Positions 1 through 10,803 of a stretch of 64,000 nucleotides of DNA are shown piece after piece (positions within the stretch are counted from its first letter, which is position 1; each line of letters begins with the position of its first letter). Below the pieces are notes generated by a model. The model had not been told where the DNA came from and made no database searches. It was given only the letters and a program-made list of their open reading frames with translations. Source of the stretch: Roseomonas fluvialis. Lineage in GTDB: Bacteria > Pseudomonadota > Alphaproteobacteria > Acetobacterales > Acetobacteraceae. Location of the stretch: contig NZ_AP025637.1 of assembly GCF_022846615.1 (NCBI RefSeq), positions 1,106,001-1,170,000 of the forward strand. Direction: 5' to 3'. Made by a program: the position numbers and the translations under genes.

Positions 1-1
1 G

Positions 2-838
2 ATCAACAAGAACGTGCCGGTCGAGGTGCCGATCGTGGGCGATGCCGGACGCGTGCTGGCCGCGATGATCGAATGCTGGAAGTCCGAAGAAGCGCCGCAG
101 GACAAGCATGTGCTGACCGCTTGGTGGCGCCAGATCGACGAATGGCGTGCCAAGGACTGCCTGCGCTACCGCCAGGAAGGCAAGATCATCAAGCCGCAGC
201 ACGCGGTAAAGCGGCTCTACGAGATCACGCAGGAACTCGGGCGCGAGACCTTCATCAGCACCGAGGTCGGCCAGCACCAGATGTGGGCGGCGCAGTACTT
301 CGGCTTCGCCAAGCCAAACCGCTGGATGACCTCCGGCGGGCTCGGCACGATGGGCTATGGCTTGCCGGCGGCGATGGGCGTGCAGATCGCGCATCCGGAT
401 GCGCTGTGCATCGACATCGCCGGCGAGGCCTCGATCCTGATGAACATCCAGGAGATGGGCACGCTCGCGCAGTACCGCCTGCCGGTGAAGGTCTTCATCC
501 TGAACAATGAATACATGGGCATGGTCCGCCAGTGGCAGGAACTGCTGCATGGCGGCCGCTACTCCGAGAGCTATTCCTCGGCGTTGCCCGACTTTGTGAA
601 GCTGGCGGAATCCTTCCATGCCAAGGGCATCCGGGTGACCGACGCGGCAGATCTCGACGCCGGCATCCGCGAAATGATCGCCTATCCCGGCCCCGTCATC
701 GCCGATATCGCGGTGGCGAAGGACGAGAACTGCTTCCCGATGATCCCGTCGGGCGCCGCGCACAACGAGATGATCCTCGGGCCTGAGCAGGAGGGTGGCG
801 TCAAGGGCGTCACCGACGAAGGCAAGGTCCTGGTCTGA
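2..838 (+). CDS. ilvB: Acetolactate synthase large subunit, C-terminal part (gene cut by window start)
   Basis: This is the C-terminal ~278 residues of the catalytic subunit of acetolactate (acetohydroxyacid) synthase. The enzyme condenses two pyruvates, or pyruvate with 2-oxobutanoate, in the first shared step of valine, leucine and isoleucine synthesis. The frame is open from the first bases, so the start lies upstream of the window. The thiamine-diphosphate domain is visible: GLGTMGYGLPAAMG, then GEASILMNIQEMGTL, then NNEYMGMV, corresponding to the GDG...NN cofactor motif with GEA in place of GDG. ilvN starts 10 bases after the stop and ilvC follows, so the three form one operon. Promoter and any leader are outside the window. 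Confidence 0.96.
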   Translation: MNKNVPVEVPIVGDAGRVLAAMIECWKSEEAPQDKHVLTAWWRQIDEWRAKDCLRYRQEGKIIKPQHAVKRLYEITQELGRETFISTEVGQHQMWAAQYFGFAKPNRWMTSGGLGTMGYGLPAAMGVQIAHPDALCIDIAGEASILMNIQEMGTLAQYRLPVKVFILNNEYMGMVRQWQELLHGGRYSESYSSALPDFVKLAESFHAKGIRVTDAADLDAGIREMIAYPGPVIADIAVAKDENCFPMIPSGAAHNEMILGPEQEGGVKGVTDEGKVLV

Positions 839-848
839 GGCTACGAAC

Positions 849-1367
849 ATGTCGGAAGCAGGAAACGCGCAGCGCGCGGCGACCATCGCCGTGCTGGTGG
901 AGAACGAGGCCGGCGTGCTGGCCCGTGTGATCGGCCTGTTCAGCGGCCGCGGCTACAACATCGACAGCCTGACGGTCGCGCCGGTGGACGAGACGGGGCG
1001 CGTCAGCCGCATCACGGTCGTGACGTCGGGCACCGAGATGGTGATCGACCAGATCAAGGCGCAGCTCGATCGCTTGGTGCCGGTGCACAAGGTCAGCGAC
1101 CTCACGCTGGAGGGCCCGCATTTGACGCGCGAACTGGCGCTGATCAAGGTGGTGGGCAAGGGCGAGCACCGTATGGAGGCGCTGCGCCTGGCGGACGCGT
1201 TTCGTGCCCGCGTCGTCGACGCCACCACCGAGAGCTTCGTCTTCGAGATGACCGGCAATGCCGACAAGATCGACGCCTTCTGCGCGCTGATGCGCCCCGT
1301 CGGGCTGGTCGAGGTGTCGCGCACCGGCGCGGTGGCGATCGCGCGCGGGCCGCGCGGACTGAACTGA
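849..1367 (+). CDS. ilvN: Acetolactate synthase small (regulatory) subunit
   Basis: 172-residue regulatory subunit that binds the large subunit and carries feedback inhibition by branched-chain amino acids. An N-terminal ACT domain is clear (AVLVENEAGVLARVIGLFSG, then GYNIDSLTV), followed by a second ACT-like C-terminal half of the usual length for IlvN/IlvH. The ATG at 849 is chosen over an earlier in-frame start inside ilvB because it puts the ACT domain at the normal distance from the N-terminus. It lies 10 bases after ilvB and 39 bases before ilvC, in the usual ilvBNC order. Confidence 0.96.
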   Translation: MSEAGNAQRAATIAVLVENEAGVLARVIGLFSGRGYNIDSLTVAPVDETGRVSRITVVTSGTEMVIDQIKAQLDRLVPVHKVSDLTLEGPHLTRELALIKVVGKGEHRMEALRLADAFRARVVDATTESFVFEMTGNADKIDAFCALMRPVGLVEVSRTGAVAIARGPRGLN

Positions 1368-2423
<1,056 letters not shown>

Positions 2424-2480
2424 GCCACGTCGGGGGCGGTGGCGCAGGCTGCCGCCCTTCGCGCTTGCGGGGGTGTGAGC

Positions 2481-3110
2481 GTGACGACCATCGCGTGCCT
2501 GCATACGGCCGCAGGGAACATCGCGGTCTTCGACGCGGCCTGCCCGCCGGAGGCGCAGCTGACCCATGTCCTGCGCGAGGATCTTCTCAAGGACGCCGAG
2601 GCCTCGGGCGGCCTCACGCCCGAGATCGCCCAGCGCACCGCGGCCGCGCTGGAGGCCTTGGCCACGCCCGGGATTGATGCCGTTCTGCTCACCTGCTCGA
2701 CCATCGGGCCCGGCGCTGCGATCGCGCGCGGCGCGGTCCCCGTGCTCCGGGTGGATGCTGCGCTGGCCGATACGGCGACGCGGCGCGGCGGCACGGTGAT
2801 CGTGCTCTGCGCGGTCGAGACCACCGTCGAGCCGACGCGCGCGATCTTCGCCGAGGCGGCCGCGCGGACCGGCGCGACGATCGACGTGCGGCTCGTGCCG
2901 AACGCCTGGGCTGCCTTCCGCGCCGGCGAGACTGCCCGCTACCACGCCATCGTCGCCGCGGCCGCCGACGGCGCCTTCGCCGACGGCGCGACGGAGGTCG
3001 CGCTCGCCCAGGCCAGCATGTCCGGTGCGGTGGCGCTGGCGCGCGGCCGCAAGCCGCTGGCGAGCCCGCCGGTCGGTCTTGCAGCGGCGCTGGCCGCCGG
3101 GGGGCGTTGA
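2481..3110 (+). CDS. Asp/Glu racemase-like protein
   Basis: 209-residue protein resembling the aspartate/glutamate/hydantoin racemase superfamily. It has a cysteine in LLTCSTIGPGA in the N-terminal half and further beta-alpha units, which would fit a two-cysteine racemase or an arylmalonate decarboxylase-like fold. A second candidate cysteine is in VIVLCAVETT, but whether it is the paired catalytic residue is unclear from the sequence. Substrate unknown. The GTG at 2481 is preferred because GGGGG lies 7 bases upstream; GTG codons at 2439 and 2475 are alternatives. It follows ilvC on the same strand and may be read through from it, but a link to amino acid synthesis is not shown. A small GC hairpin without a T-run lies just after the stop. 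Confidence 0.72.
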   Translation: MTTIACLHTAAGNIAVFDAACPPEAQLTHVLREDLLKDAEASGGLTPEIAQRTAAALEALATPGIDAVLLTCSTIGPGAAIARGAVPVLRVDAALADTATRRGGTVIVLCAVETTVEPTRAIFAEAAARTGATIDVRLVPNAWAAFRAGETARYHAIVAAAADGAFADGATEVALAQASMSGAVALARGRKPLASPPVGLAAALAAGGR

Positions 3111-3316
3111 CGCCCCCGCGCCAGCGCGCGGGCATCCGCTCGAATACGGCGTGCCGAATGGCGGCGCAGCCGTCATGCCGCGAAGTCGCACCGTCCGGAG
3201 GGCCGTGACCGCGGGCTTCGAGGAACTCGGCGCCGATCCCACCGACGGGGTCAGTGCCTGGCGCCCGAAGGACGCTGGATTGACCGGGGCCGCGCGCATC
3301 CGGCAGCCTCGGCGCC

Positions 3317-4246
3317 ATGACGATGCTCGCCGCCGAGACCGACTACCCCCGTGACTTCCTGGGCTACGGCCCCAGCCCACCCGACCCGCGCTGGCCGGGC
3401 GGGGCGAAGGTCGCCCTTTCCTTCGTGCTGAACTACGAGGAGGGCGGCGAGAACACCGTGCTGAACGGTGATGCCGGCAGCGAGCTTTACCTGCATGAAG
3501 TCCCGGGCGGCTCACCCGTGCTGGGCGAACGCAACCGCACCGTGGAATCGCAGTTCGAATACGGCGCGCGCGCCGGCGTTTGGCGCGTGTTGCGGGCCTT
3601 CGCGGCGCAGGGTTTTCCGCTCACCGTCTATGGCGTCGGCCGTGCGCTGGAACTCAACCCCGAGGCCGCGCGCGCCTTCGCCGCGGCGGGGCACGAGGTG
3701 GCGTCGCATGCCTGGCGCTGGATCGACTATCACGGGATGGACGAAGCCGCGGAACGCGCCGAGATCGCGCGTTGCGTCGAGACCATCGAACGCCTGACCG
3801 GCAGCCGTCCGGTCGGCTGGTACACCGGCCGCATTAGCCCCAACACGCGCCGCCTGGTCGCGGAGTACGGCGGATTTCTGTACGATTCCGACGCCTATGA
3901 CGACGACCTGCCGCATTACGTGACGGCCGCCGGCAAGCCGCACCTGGTCATACCGTACACGCTCGACAACAATGACATGAAGTACGCGGTGCCGCCGGGC
4001 TTCGGCGACCCGGGCGGCTGGGAACACCACCTGACCGATGCCTTCGAGGTGCTGCTCGCCGAAGGTCGCGCCGGGCAGCCCAAGATGATGTCGGTCGGGC
4101 TGCATTGCCGCCTGGTCGGCCGTCCGGGGCGTGCCGCGGCGCTGCAGCGTTTCCTCGCGCGGGTGGCACGCGAGAAGGACGTCTGGGTCTGCCGCCGCGC
4201 CGACATCGCCCGCCACTGGTGGGCCACGCACCCACCGCAGCCGTAA
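3317..4246 (+). CDS. puuE: Polysaccharide deacetylase family protein, allantoinase (PuuE)-like
   Basis: 309-residue NodB-type deacetylase. The N-terminal signature DFLGYGPSPPDPRWPGGAKV with NYEEGGE, and the length, match the PuuE group of cofactor-light allantoinases rather than chitin or peptidoglycan deacetylases. PuuE opens the allantoin ring to allantoate in purine breakdown. Family landmarks include HEVASHAWRWIDYHG and GWYTGRISPNTRRL. No signal peptide is seen, consistent with a cytosolic enzyme. The neighbouring cupin and Bug receptor suggest a small uptake-and-degradation unit. No other ureide genes are present, so a related amide hydrolysis is possible. Confidence 0.78.
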   Translation: MTMLAAETDYPRDFLGYGPSPPDPRWPGGAKVALSFVLNYEEGGENTVLNGDAGSELYLHEVPGGSPVLGERNRTVESQFEYGARAGVWRVLRAFAAQGFPLTVYGVGRALELNPEAARAFAAAGHEVASHAWRWIDYHGMDEAAERAEIARCVETIERLTGSRPVGWYTGRISPNTRRLVAEYGGFLYDSDAYDDDLPHYVTAAGKPHLVIPYTLDNNDMKYAVPPGFGDPGGWEHHLTDAFEVLLAEGRAGQPKMMSVGLHCRLVGRPGRAAALQRFLARVAREKDVWVCRRADIARHWWATHPPQP

Positions 4247-4257
4247 GGGGCCCCGCC

Positions 4258-4572
4258 ATGTCCTATCCGCTCGAGAAGCGTGAACTCATCGCTGAGGCAC
4301 CGGGCCTGCGCATGCAGATCCTCACGCTCGCGGCAGGGCAGGAAGTACCCTGGCATTGGCACAGCGAGGTGACCGACACCTTCTTGTGCATGGATGGCCC
4401 GATGGTGATCGAGACCCGCGCGCCGACCGAGACGGTCGAACTGGACCCCGGCCAGATGTACGCGGTGCCTTCGAAGCGTGCGCATCGCGTCACCGGGAAG
4501 GATGGCGGGCGCTGCCGCTTCGCCATCCTGCAGGGCGTGGGCACCTACGACTTCAAGCCGGTGGGCGCGTGA
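4258..4572 (+). CDS. Small cupin-domain protein
   Basis: 104-residue single-domain cupin. The first cupin motif is seen as PWHWHSEVTDTFLCMDG (two histidines and a downstream glutamate), and the second as DPGQMYAVPSKRAHRV with its histidine. This would give a metal-binding beta-barrel. Function unknown. It starts 11 bases after the puuE-like gene and its stop overlaps the start of the Bug receptor gene by one base (TGATG), so the three are probably translated together. It may act on or sense the same small molecule as its neighbours. Confidence 0.78.
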   Translation: MSYPLEKRELIAEAPGLRMQILTLAAGQEVPWHWHSEVTDTFLCMDGPMVIETRAPTETVELDPGQMYAVPSKRAHRVTGKDGGRCRFAILQGVGTYDFKPVGA

Positions 4573-5531
4573 TGCGCCGGCGCGCGACGCTCGCGCTTCC
4601 GTTGCTGCTCGCCGCGCGGGGCGCGCGGGCGCAGGACGGGCGGCGGCTCGAACTGATCGTCCCCTATCCGCCAGGCGGGGGGAACGACATCGGTGCGCGG
4701 GCGCTCGCCCCGGCGCTGGAGCGCGAACTCGGCATGCCGGTGGTGGTTCTCAACCGCCCCGGCGCGGGCAGCCAGATCGGCATGGCGCAGGTGGCGCGGG
4801 CCCGGCCGGATGGGCTGACCATCGGCTACGGGCTCTGGCCGCAGACCACGACGCTCTACCTGGACGCGTCACGCCAGGCGGGCTTCACGCGGGAGAGCTT
4901 CACGCCCCTCGCGCTGCATGTGACCGACCCGGGCGCCATCACCGTGCGCGCCGACAGCCCGTTGCGCAGCCTGGCCGACCTGGTCGCGGCATCCCGTGCG
5001 CGGCCCGATGATTTCCGCATGTCCGACAACGGCCAGCTTGGGCACGAGCATCTCGCCTCGATCCGGCTGCAGCGCATGGCCGGGCTGCGCTTCAACCAGG
5101 TGCACTTCAACGGGGCGGGGCCCGCGCTGACCGCGCTGCTGGGCGGCCAGACCGAAGCCGCGATCTTCGCGGTCGGCACCGCTAGCGGGCAGATGCGTCA
5201 GGGCGCGGTGCGCGCGCTGGCGGTGCTCTCGGCCGAGGAAAGCCCGTTCCTGCCGGGCGTGCCGACCGCCCGTGCCCAGGGTTTCGACATCATCGCCGGG
5301 TCGACGCGTGCCTTCGTGGCGCCGGCCGGCCTGCCGCCGGACCTGCGCGACCGCCTCGCGAGCGCGCTGCAACGCGCGATCACATCGCCGGAGCATGAGG
5401 AGCGGATGCGCGCGCTCTCGATCCCCATCACCTACCGGGGTGCCGACGCCTTCGCTGCCTATTGGGCGGAGGAGGAACGCCTGCTCCGCCCGCTAATCGC
5501 GGAACTGACACGCGAGGGGCGGTCGCAATAG
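4572..5531 (+). CDS. Bug/TctC-family periplasmic substrate-binding protein
   Basis: 319-residue tripartite tricarboxylate-type (Bug) receptor. It has a signal peptide ending near ARGARAQ, then the family hallmark LIVPYPPGGGNDIGARALAP and the downstream NRPGAGSQIG. Bug proteins bind small carboxylates in the periplasm and deliver them to TctAB-type carriers; no tctA or tctB is in this window. The start overlaps the cupin stop by one base. An unusual feature for the family is the loop GYGLWPQTTTLY in place of the common asparagine/threonine segment. Ligand unknown. Confidence 0.88.
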   Translation: MRRRATLALPLLLAARGARAQDGRRLELIVPYPPGGGNDIGARALAPALERELGMPVVVLNRPGAGSQIGMAQVARARPDGLTIGYGLWPQTTTLYLDASRQAGFTRESFTPLALHVTDPGAITVRADSPLRSLADLVAASRARPDDFRMSDNGQLGHEHLASIRLQRMAGLRFNQVHFNGAGPALTALLGGQTEAAIFAVGTASGQMRQGAVRALAVLSAEESPFLPGVPTARAQGFDIIAGSTRAFVAPAGLPPDLRDRLASALQRAITSPEHEERMRALSIPITYRGADAFAAYWAEEERLLRPLIAELTREGRSQ

Positions 5532-5558
5532 GCGGGCGATCGCCCGGTTGGCGACTCG

Positions 5559-6527
5559 CTATTCGATCTTCTCGATGCGGTTCTGTTCCACCACCTCGCG
5601 CCAGCGCGCGATCTCGGAGCGGACATGCTCGGCAAAGCGCGCCGGCGTGCCGCCTTCGGGGCGCACGCCCAGGCCGCGCAGCCGCGCCTGCACGTCGGTG
5701 TCCGCATTGGCCTCGTTCAGCATGCGGTTGAGCCCCGCCACTACGTTCGCGGGCGTGCCGCGCGGCGCCATGTAGCCGAACCAGGGCTCCACCACGATGT
5801 TCGGTACGCCGGCCTCGGCGAAGGTCGGCACATCGGGCAGGGACGGGTCGCGCAGGCCGCCGGTGACGGCGATAGCGCGGATCTGCCCGGCGCGGATCGC
5901 CTGGATCTTGGTGGGGATGTTCTCGATCATCACCTGCACCTGGTTGGCGAGAAGCGCCTGCAGTGCCGGCGCGCCGCCCCGGAAGGGCACATGCACGAGC
6001 CCGAGGCCGAGCCGCCCGTTCAGCAGTTCGGGCGTCAGGTGGTTCGAAGACCCGAAGCCTGACGACCCGTAGTTCACCCGACCGCGATTCGCCTGCGCCC
6101 AGGCGATGAACTCCGTCAGCGTGGTGGCCGGCACCGACGGGTGCACCGCCACCACGTTCATCACGCTGCCGCTCCAGAACACCGGCACGAGGTCGCGCTC
6201 GATGTCGTAGGGCATGCGGGCGTAGATGGCCGGGTTGATGGCGCAGTTGCCGATGGTGCAGGCGCCCAGCGTGTAGCCGTCCGGCGTGCTGCGCGCGGCC
6301 GCCTCCATGCCGATGTTGCCGTTGGCGCCCGAGCGGTTCTCGACCACCCAGGGGTGTGGCGAGGTCCGGCTGATCCGGTCGGCGAGGATGCGCGCGATCA
6401 GGTCGGTGGCGCCCCCTGGCGGGAAGGGCAGGATGATGCGCACCGGGCGGTCGGGCACCCAGTCCTGGGCGAGGGCGGGCGTGGCAATAATACCCGCGAC
6501 GAGCGCGAGCGCGATCCGGCGCAGCAT
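5559..6527 (-). CDS. Bug/TctC-family periplasmic substrate-binding protein
   Basis: 322-residue Bug-family receptor convergent with the preceding Bug gene. The signal peptide is MLRRIALALVAGIIATPALAQ-like with cleavage after ALA, followed by ILPFPPGGATDLIARIL and NRSGANGNIGMEAAA, the two conserved ligand-binding loops. The ATG at 6527 is chosen because GGAGG sits just upstream on the minus strand and the signal peptide starts there; an upstream extension would be low-complexity. It stands alone. The divergent partner is the leuA leader region, with ~100 bases between the two starts. Confidence 0.9.
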   Translation of the reverse strand: MLRRIALALVAGIIATPALAQDWVPDRPVRIILPFPPGGATDLIARILADRISRTSPHPWVVENRSGANGNIGMEAAARSTPDGYTLGACTIGNCAINPAIYARMPYDIERDLVPVFWSGSVMNVVAVHPSVPATTLTEFIAWAQANRGRVNYGSSGFGSSNHLTPELLNGRLGLGLVHVPFRGGAPALQALLANQVQVMIENIPTKIQAIRAGQIRAIAVTGGLRDPSLPDVPTFAEAGVPNIVVEPWFGYMAPRGTPANVVAGLNRMLNEANADTDVQARLRGLGVRPEGGTPARFAEHVRSEIARWREVVEQNRIEKIE

Positions 6528-6632
6528 GGCTTCCTCCGGTTGTTGTTGCCCGCAGCCTGCCCGTGGCCGGACAGGCGGGCAACATCGCTGCTTGCGAGGG
6601 GCGGGCGGTCGCCGTAGTGTCCCGTCCTTGCG

Positions 6633-6743
6633 ATGATCACGCGCGCCATCTTCGCCGGTCTGACCCTTGGGCTCTCCGCCCCGGTCGCCGCGCGCGCGCC
6701 GCTCGGCCTCCTTCTCCTTCGACTTAATCGCCCCTGGGCGTGA
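6633..6743 (+). CDS. leuL: Leucine-rich leader peptide of leuA (putative attenuator)
   Basis: 36-codon open frame starting with ATG at 6633 and ending with TGA at 6741-6743, 89 bases before leuA. Near its end it reads PLGLLLLRLNRPWA: six leucine codons within nine, mostly CTC and CTT, and further leucines at residues 10, 12 and 14. Leucine-rich leader peptides upstream of leuA are known in several proteobacteria, where ribosome stalling at leucine codons controls leu transcription. The sequence after the leucine run can form competing hairpins (see the adjoining attenuator entry). The symbol leuL is used by analogy; no homology to a described leader was tested. Confidence 0.7.
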   Translation: MITRAIFAGLTLGLSAPVAARAPLGLLLLRLNRPWA

Positions 6744-6778
6744 CGCCCGGCTGATCACGGCCGGACATCGCTCAGGGG
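6731..6778 (+). promoter_or_regulatory. Possible leuA attenuator: competing stem-loops
   Basis: Three complementary pairs overlap the end of the leader frame: GGGCG 6736-6740 with CGCCC 6744-6748; CCGGC 6747-6751 with GCCGG 6760-6764; and CCCCTG 6731-6736 with CAGGGG 6773-6778. The first two share bases 6747-6748 and cannot form together, as expected for an attenuation switch. No T-run follows, so a classical intrinsic terminator is not visible. Control could act through Rho or through access to leuA. Confidence 0.4.
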
Positions 6779-6832
6779 AACCTGGGATCGAACGCGCACA
6801 TCCACATCATCGCCACACAGGAAACGCCTGAC

Positions 6833-8413
6833 ATGGCCATCACCCATCCCTCCTTCGGCACCCTGGCCGACGACCGCATCATCATCTTCGACACCACGCT
6901 GCGCGACGGCGAGCAGTCGCCGGGCTTCTCCATGAACCTCGAGGAGAAGCTGCGCATGGCCGAGGCCCTGTGGGAGCTCGGCATCGACGTGATGGAGGCC
7001 GGCTTCCCCATCGCCTCCCCCGGCGACTTCGAGAGCGTACTGTCCATTGCGCAGCACTTCGCCAAGGACGGCCCCGTGGTCTGCGGCCTGTCGCGCACTG
7101 CGCCGGCCGACATCCTGCGCGCCGCGGAAGCCGTGAAGCCGGCCGCGCGCAAGCGCATCCACACCTTCGTGTCGACCAGCCCACTGCACATGCGGGTCAA
7201 GCTGCGCCTCGAGCCGGAGCAGGTGCTGGACCTGGTCACCAGCAGCGTCTCGCTGGCGCGCCAGCACACAGATGACGTGGAATGGTCGGCGGAGGACGGC
7301 ACGCGCACTGACCCCGACTTCCTCTGCCGCTGCGTGGAAGCAGCGATCAAGGCGGGCGCCACCACCATCAACATTCCCGATACGGTCGGCTACGCCCTGC
7401 CCGAGGACATGACGCGCATCTTCACCATGGTGCGTGACCGCGTGCCGGGCGCGGACAAGGTCATCCTGTCCACGCACAACCACAACGACCTGGGCCTGGC
7501 GGTCGCGAACACCCTGGCCGCAATCCGCGCCGGCGCCCGCCAGGTGGAATCCACGATCAACGGTATCGGCGAACGTGCCGGCAATGCGAGCCTCGAGGAA
7601 GTGGTGATGGCGCTGCGCACGCGCCAGGACGCCATCGCGGCGAAAAACAACATCGTCACCGAACGAATCCTCAAGACATCCAAGCTGCTGTCCACCATCA
7701 CCGGCTTTGACGTGCAGCCCAACAAGGCGATCGTCGGCCGCAACGCCTTCGCGCATGAATCCGGCATCCACCAGGACGGCGTGCTGAAGGACAAGTCGAC
7801 CTACGAGATCATGACGCCCGAGAGCGTCGGCTGGTCCAACACCTCGCTGGTGATGGGCAAGCATTCGGGCCGTGCGGCCTTCCGCGACAAGCTGAAGGGC
7901 ATGGGGTACGAGGTCGGCGACAACCAGCTCAACGACGCCTTCCGCCGCTTCAAGGACCTCGCGGATCGCAAGAAGGTTGTCTACGACGAGGATATCGCCG
8001 CGCTGGTGGATGACGAGATCGTCCGCGGCAACGACCGCATCAAGCTGACCGCGCTGACCGTCGCGACCGGCATGGCGACGAAGCCGACGGCATCCATCAG
8101 CCTTGAGGTGGATGGCGAGACCAGGGACGGCGTGGCCGCCGGGGACGGCGCGGTGGATGCCACCTTCAACGCGCTGCGCAACGCCTTCCCGCACGAGGTG
8201 AACCTGAAGCTGTACGCGGTGCAGTCGGTTACCGGCGGCACCGACGCCCAGGCCCGCGTGACCGTGCGGCTCGAGGAAGCGGGGAAGCTGGTGGACGGGC
8301 AGGGGGCGGATACCGACACCATCGTCGCCTCGGCGCGCGCCTATGTGCACGCCCTCAACAAGCTGCTGGTGAAGCGCGAACGCACGGAACCCCCCGTCGT
8401 GTTGCGCGCCTGA
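6833..8413 (+). CDS. leuA: 2-isopropylmalate synthase
   Basis: 526-residue enzyme that condenses acetyl-CoA with 2-oxoisovalerate, the committed step of leucine synthesis. The N-terminal HMGL-like barrel begins with FDTTLRDGEQSPG at residues ~21-33. HNHNDLGLAVANT is the conserved histidine metal-binding loop, and NGIGERAGNASLEEV follows. The C-terminal ~120 residues form the LeuA allosteric domain that binds leucine. The length is normal for the long bacterial form. A leucine-rich leader lies upstream. The stop overlaps the next small gene by one base (TGATG). Confidence 0.97.
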   Translation: MAITHPSFGTLADDRIIIFDTTLRDGEQSPGFSMNLEEKLRMAEALWELGIDVMEAGFPIASPGDFESVLSIAQHFAKDGPVVCGLSRTAPADILRAAEAVKPAARKRIHTFVSTSPLHMRVKLRLEPEQVLDLVTSSVSLARQHTDDVEWSAEDGTRTDPDFLCRCVEAAIKAGATTINIPDTVGYALPEDMTRIFTMVRDRVPGADKVILSTHNHNDLGLAVANTLAAIRAGARQVESTINGIGERAGNASLEEVVMALRTRQDAIAAKNNIVTERILKTSKLLSTITGFDVQPNKAIVGRNAFAHESGIHQDGVLKDKSTYEIMTPESVGWSNTSLVMGKHSGRAAFRDKLKGMGYEVGDNQLNDAFRRFKDLADRKKVVYDEDIAALVDDEIVRGNDRIKLTALTVATGMATKPTASISLEVDGETRDGVAAGDGAVDATFNALRNAFPHEVNLKLYAVQSVTGGTDAQARVTVRLEEAGKLVDGQGADTDTIVASARAYVHALNKLLVKRERTEPPVVLRA

Positions 8414-8667
8414 TGCGCCCCCGCGCGGTGGTGGGCGCATCCGTGGCGGCCGGCACTGCTCAGGCGCAAGCGCGGGCGGCGCCGATCGGCACCGCCTGGA
8501 TGCAGCCTGAGGGCTGCGATGTGCGTGACGTGGTCGCGCCGAACAGGGCGAAGGTTGGGCAGGTGCGCCTGGCCGACCCGCCCGGCCACCCCTATCGCGC
8601 CACGGTCCTGCACCACCTGGGCGGGCTGTGCCCGGGCGAGGTCAAGCCGGTGCCGCCTTTCACCTGA
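8413..8667 (+). CDS. Small hypothetical protein downstream of leuA
   Basis: 84-residue protein of unknown function. Its start is coupled to the leuA stop (TGATG). The N-terminus (VVGASVAAGTAQAQA) has the look of a weak export signal, but this is uncertain. The middle contains IGTAWMQPEGC and the C-terminus HLGGLCPGEVKPVPP, a pattern I recall from small conserved proteins of related bacteria, though I cannot confirm it here. A leucine-synthesis role is not implied beyond position. Confidence 0.6.
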   Translation: MRPRAVVGASVAAGTAQAQARAAPIGTAWMQPEGCDVRDVVAPNRAKVGQVRLADPPGHPYRATVLHHLGGLCPGEVKPVPPFT

Positions 8668-8698
8668 CGCGGCCCACCCCCTTGCGGGGGAATCCGTC

Positions 8699-9858
<1,160 letters not shown>

Positions 9859-9925
9859 TGGGCCGTCCAGCCCCGTGGCCCAGGCCGCGGGGCCTGGGCA
9901 GGGCAGGCAGGGGGATCTGGCTCGC

Positions 9926-10792
9926 GTGATCCGGCTGAGCATTCCGCTCCGGCAGGCGCTGGCAAGGCTGTCGCTGCCGCTGATGATCGCGGCAGCCTTC
10001 GGCGTGATGCTGCTTGGCAAGGCCGATGCACTGCTGGCCGAGCGCCTGCGCAGCCACCTGGCCGATGCGCTCTCCCCGATCTACGCGGCCCTGGCCGAAC
10101 CGATGGGCGCGGTCCGCAACGCGGTCGAGGAAGTCCAGGCGCTGGCCCAGTTGCGCGAGGAGAACGCCATCCTGCGCGAGGAGAATGAACGCCTCCGCCG
10201 CTGGCAGGCCGCGGCTCTGGCGCTGGAATCCGAGAACGAACTGCTGCGCCGGCAGTTGAACTTCCTGCCCGAGGCGGCGCCCGCCTTCGTGACCGCCCGG
10301 GTCGTGGCCGATGGCGGCGGCACCTATGCCCGTGCGGTTCTACTCGCGACCGGCCCGCAGCATGCCATCCGGAAGGGCCAGGTCGCGCTGGACGAACGCG
10401 GCTTCGTCGGCCGCGTGACCGAGGTGGGCAGTCGTTCCGCCCGCGTCCTGCTCGCCACCGACATGAACAGCCGGATCCCCGTGACGCTCGAATCAAGTCG
10501 GGCGCGCGCCATCATGGCCGGCAGCAACGGCGCCCGCCCGCGCTTGTCGCATTGGCCCGAGGGCGTCATGCCGGTCGAGGGCGAGCGCATCGTGACCAGC
10601 GCCGAGGCCGGCGCCTTCCCGGCAGGGCTGCCGGTTGGCGTGGTGCGGGTTTCGCCGCAAGGCGCGCCGGAGGTCGAGCTGTTCGCCCGGCTGGACCGGC
10701 TCGATGCGGTGCGGCTGTTCGACTACGGGTTGCGGGGCATCCTGCCGCCCGAATCGGTGGCGCGGCCGGAACCGCGCCCGGGCCGGCGCTGA
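9926..10792 (+). CDS. mreC: Rod shape-determining protein MreC
   Basis: 288-residue bitopic protein linking cytoplasmic MreB to the periplasmic wall synthases. One membrane helix is near residues 14-34 (SLPLMIAAAFGVMLLG). A coiled coil follows (LREENAILREENERLRR), then the beta-rich MreC core with VTEVGSRSARVLLATD and a C-terminal FDYGLRGILP. GTG at 9926 is preferred since GGGGGA lies 9 bases upstream; a GTG at 9875 would add 17 residues. It follows mreB by 67 bases. Confidence 0.93.
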   Translation: MIRLSIPLRQALARLSLPLMIAAAFGVMLLGKADALLAERLRSHLADALSPIYAALAEPMGAVRNAVEEVQALAQLREENAILREENERLRRWQAAALALESENELLRRQLNFLPEAAPAFVTARVVADGGGTYARAVLLATGPQHAIRKGQVALDERGFVGRVTEVGSRSARVLLATDMNSRIPVTLESSRARAIMAGSNGARPRLSHWPEGVMPVEGERIVTSAEAGAFPAGLPVGVVRVSPQGAPEVELFARLDRLDAVRLFDYGLRGILPPESVARPEPRPGRR

Positions 10793-10803
10793 TCCCCGCG
10801 GCC

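Noticed and set aside
3115..3133. CCCGCGC/GCGCGGG hairpin after the racemase gene as terminator
   Set aside because: A 7-base stem without T-run is common by chance in such GC-rich DNA.
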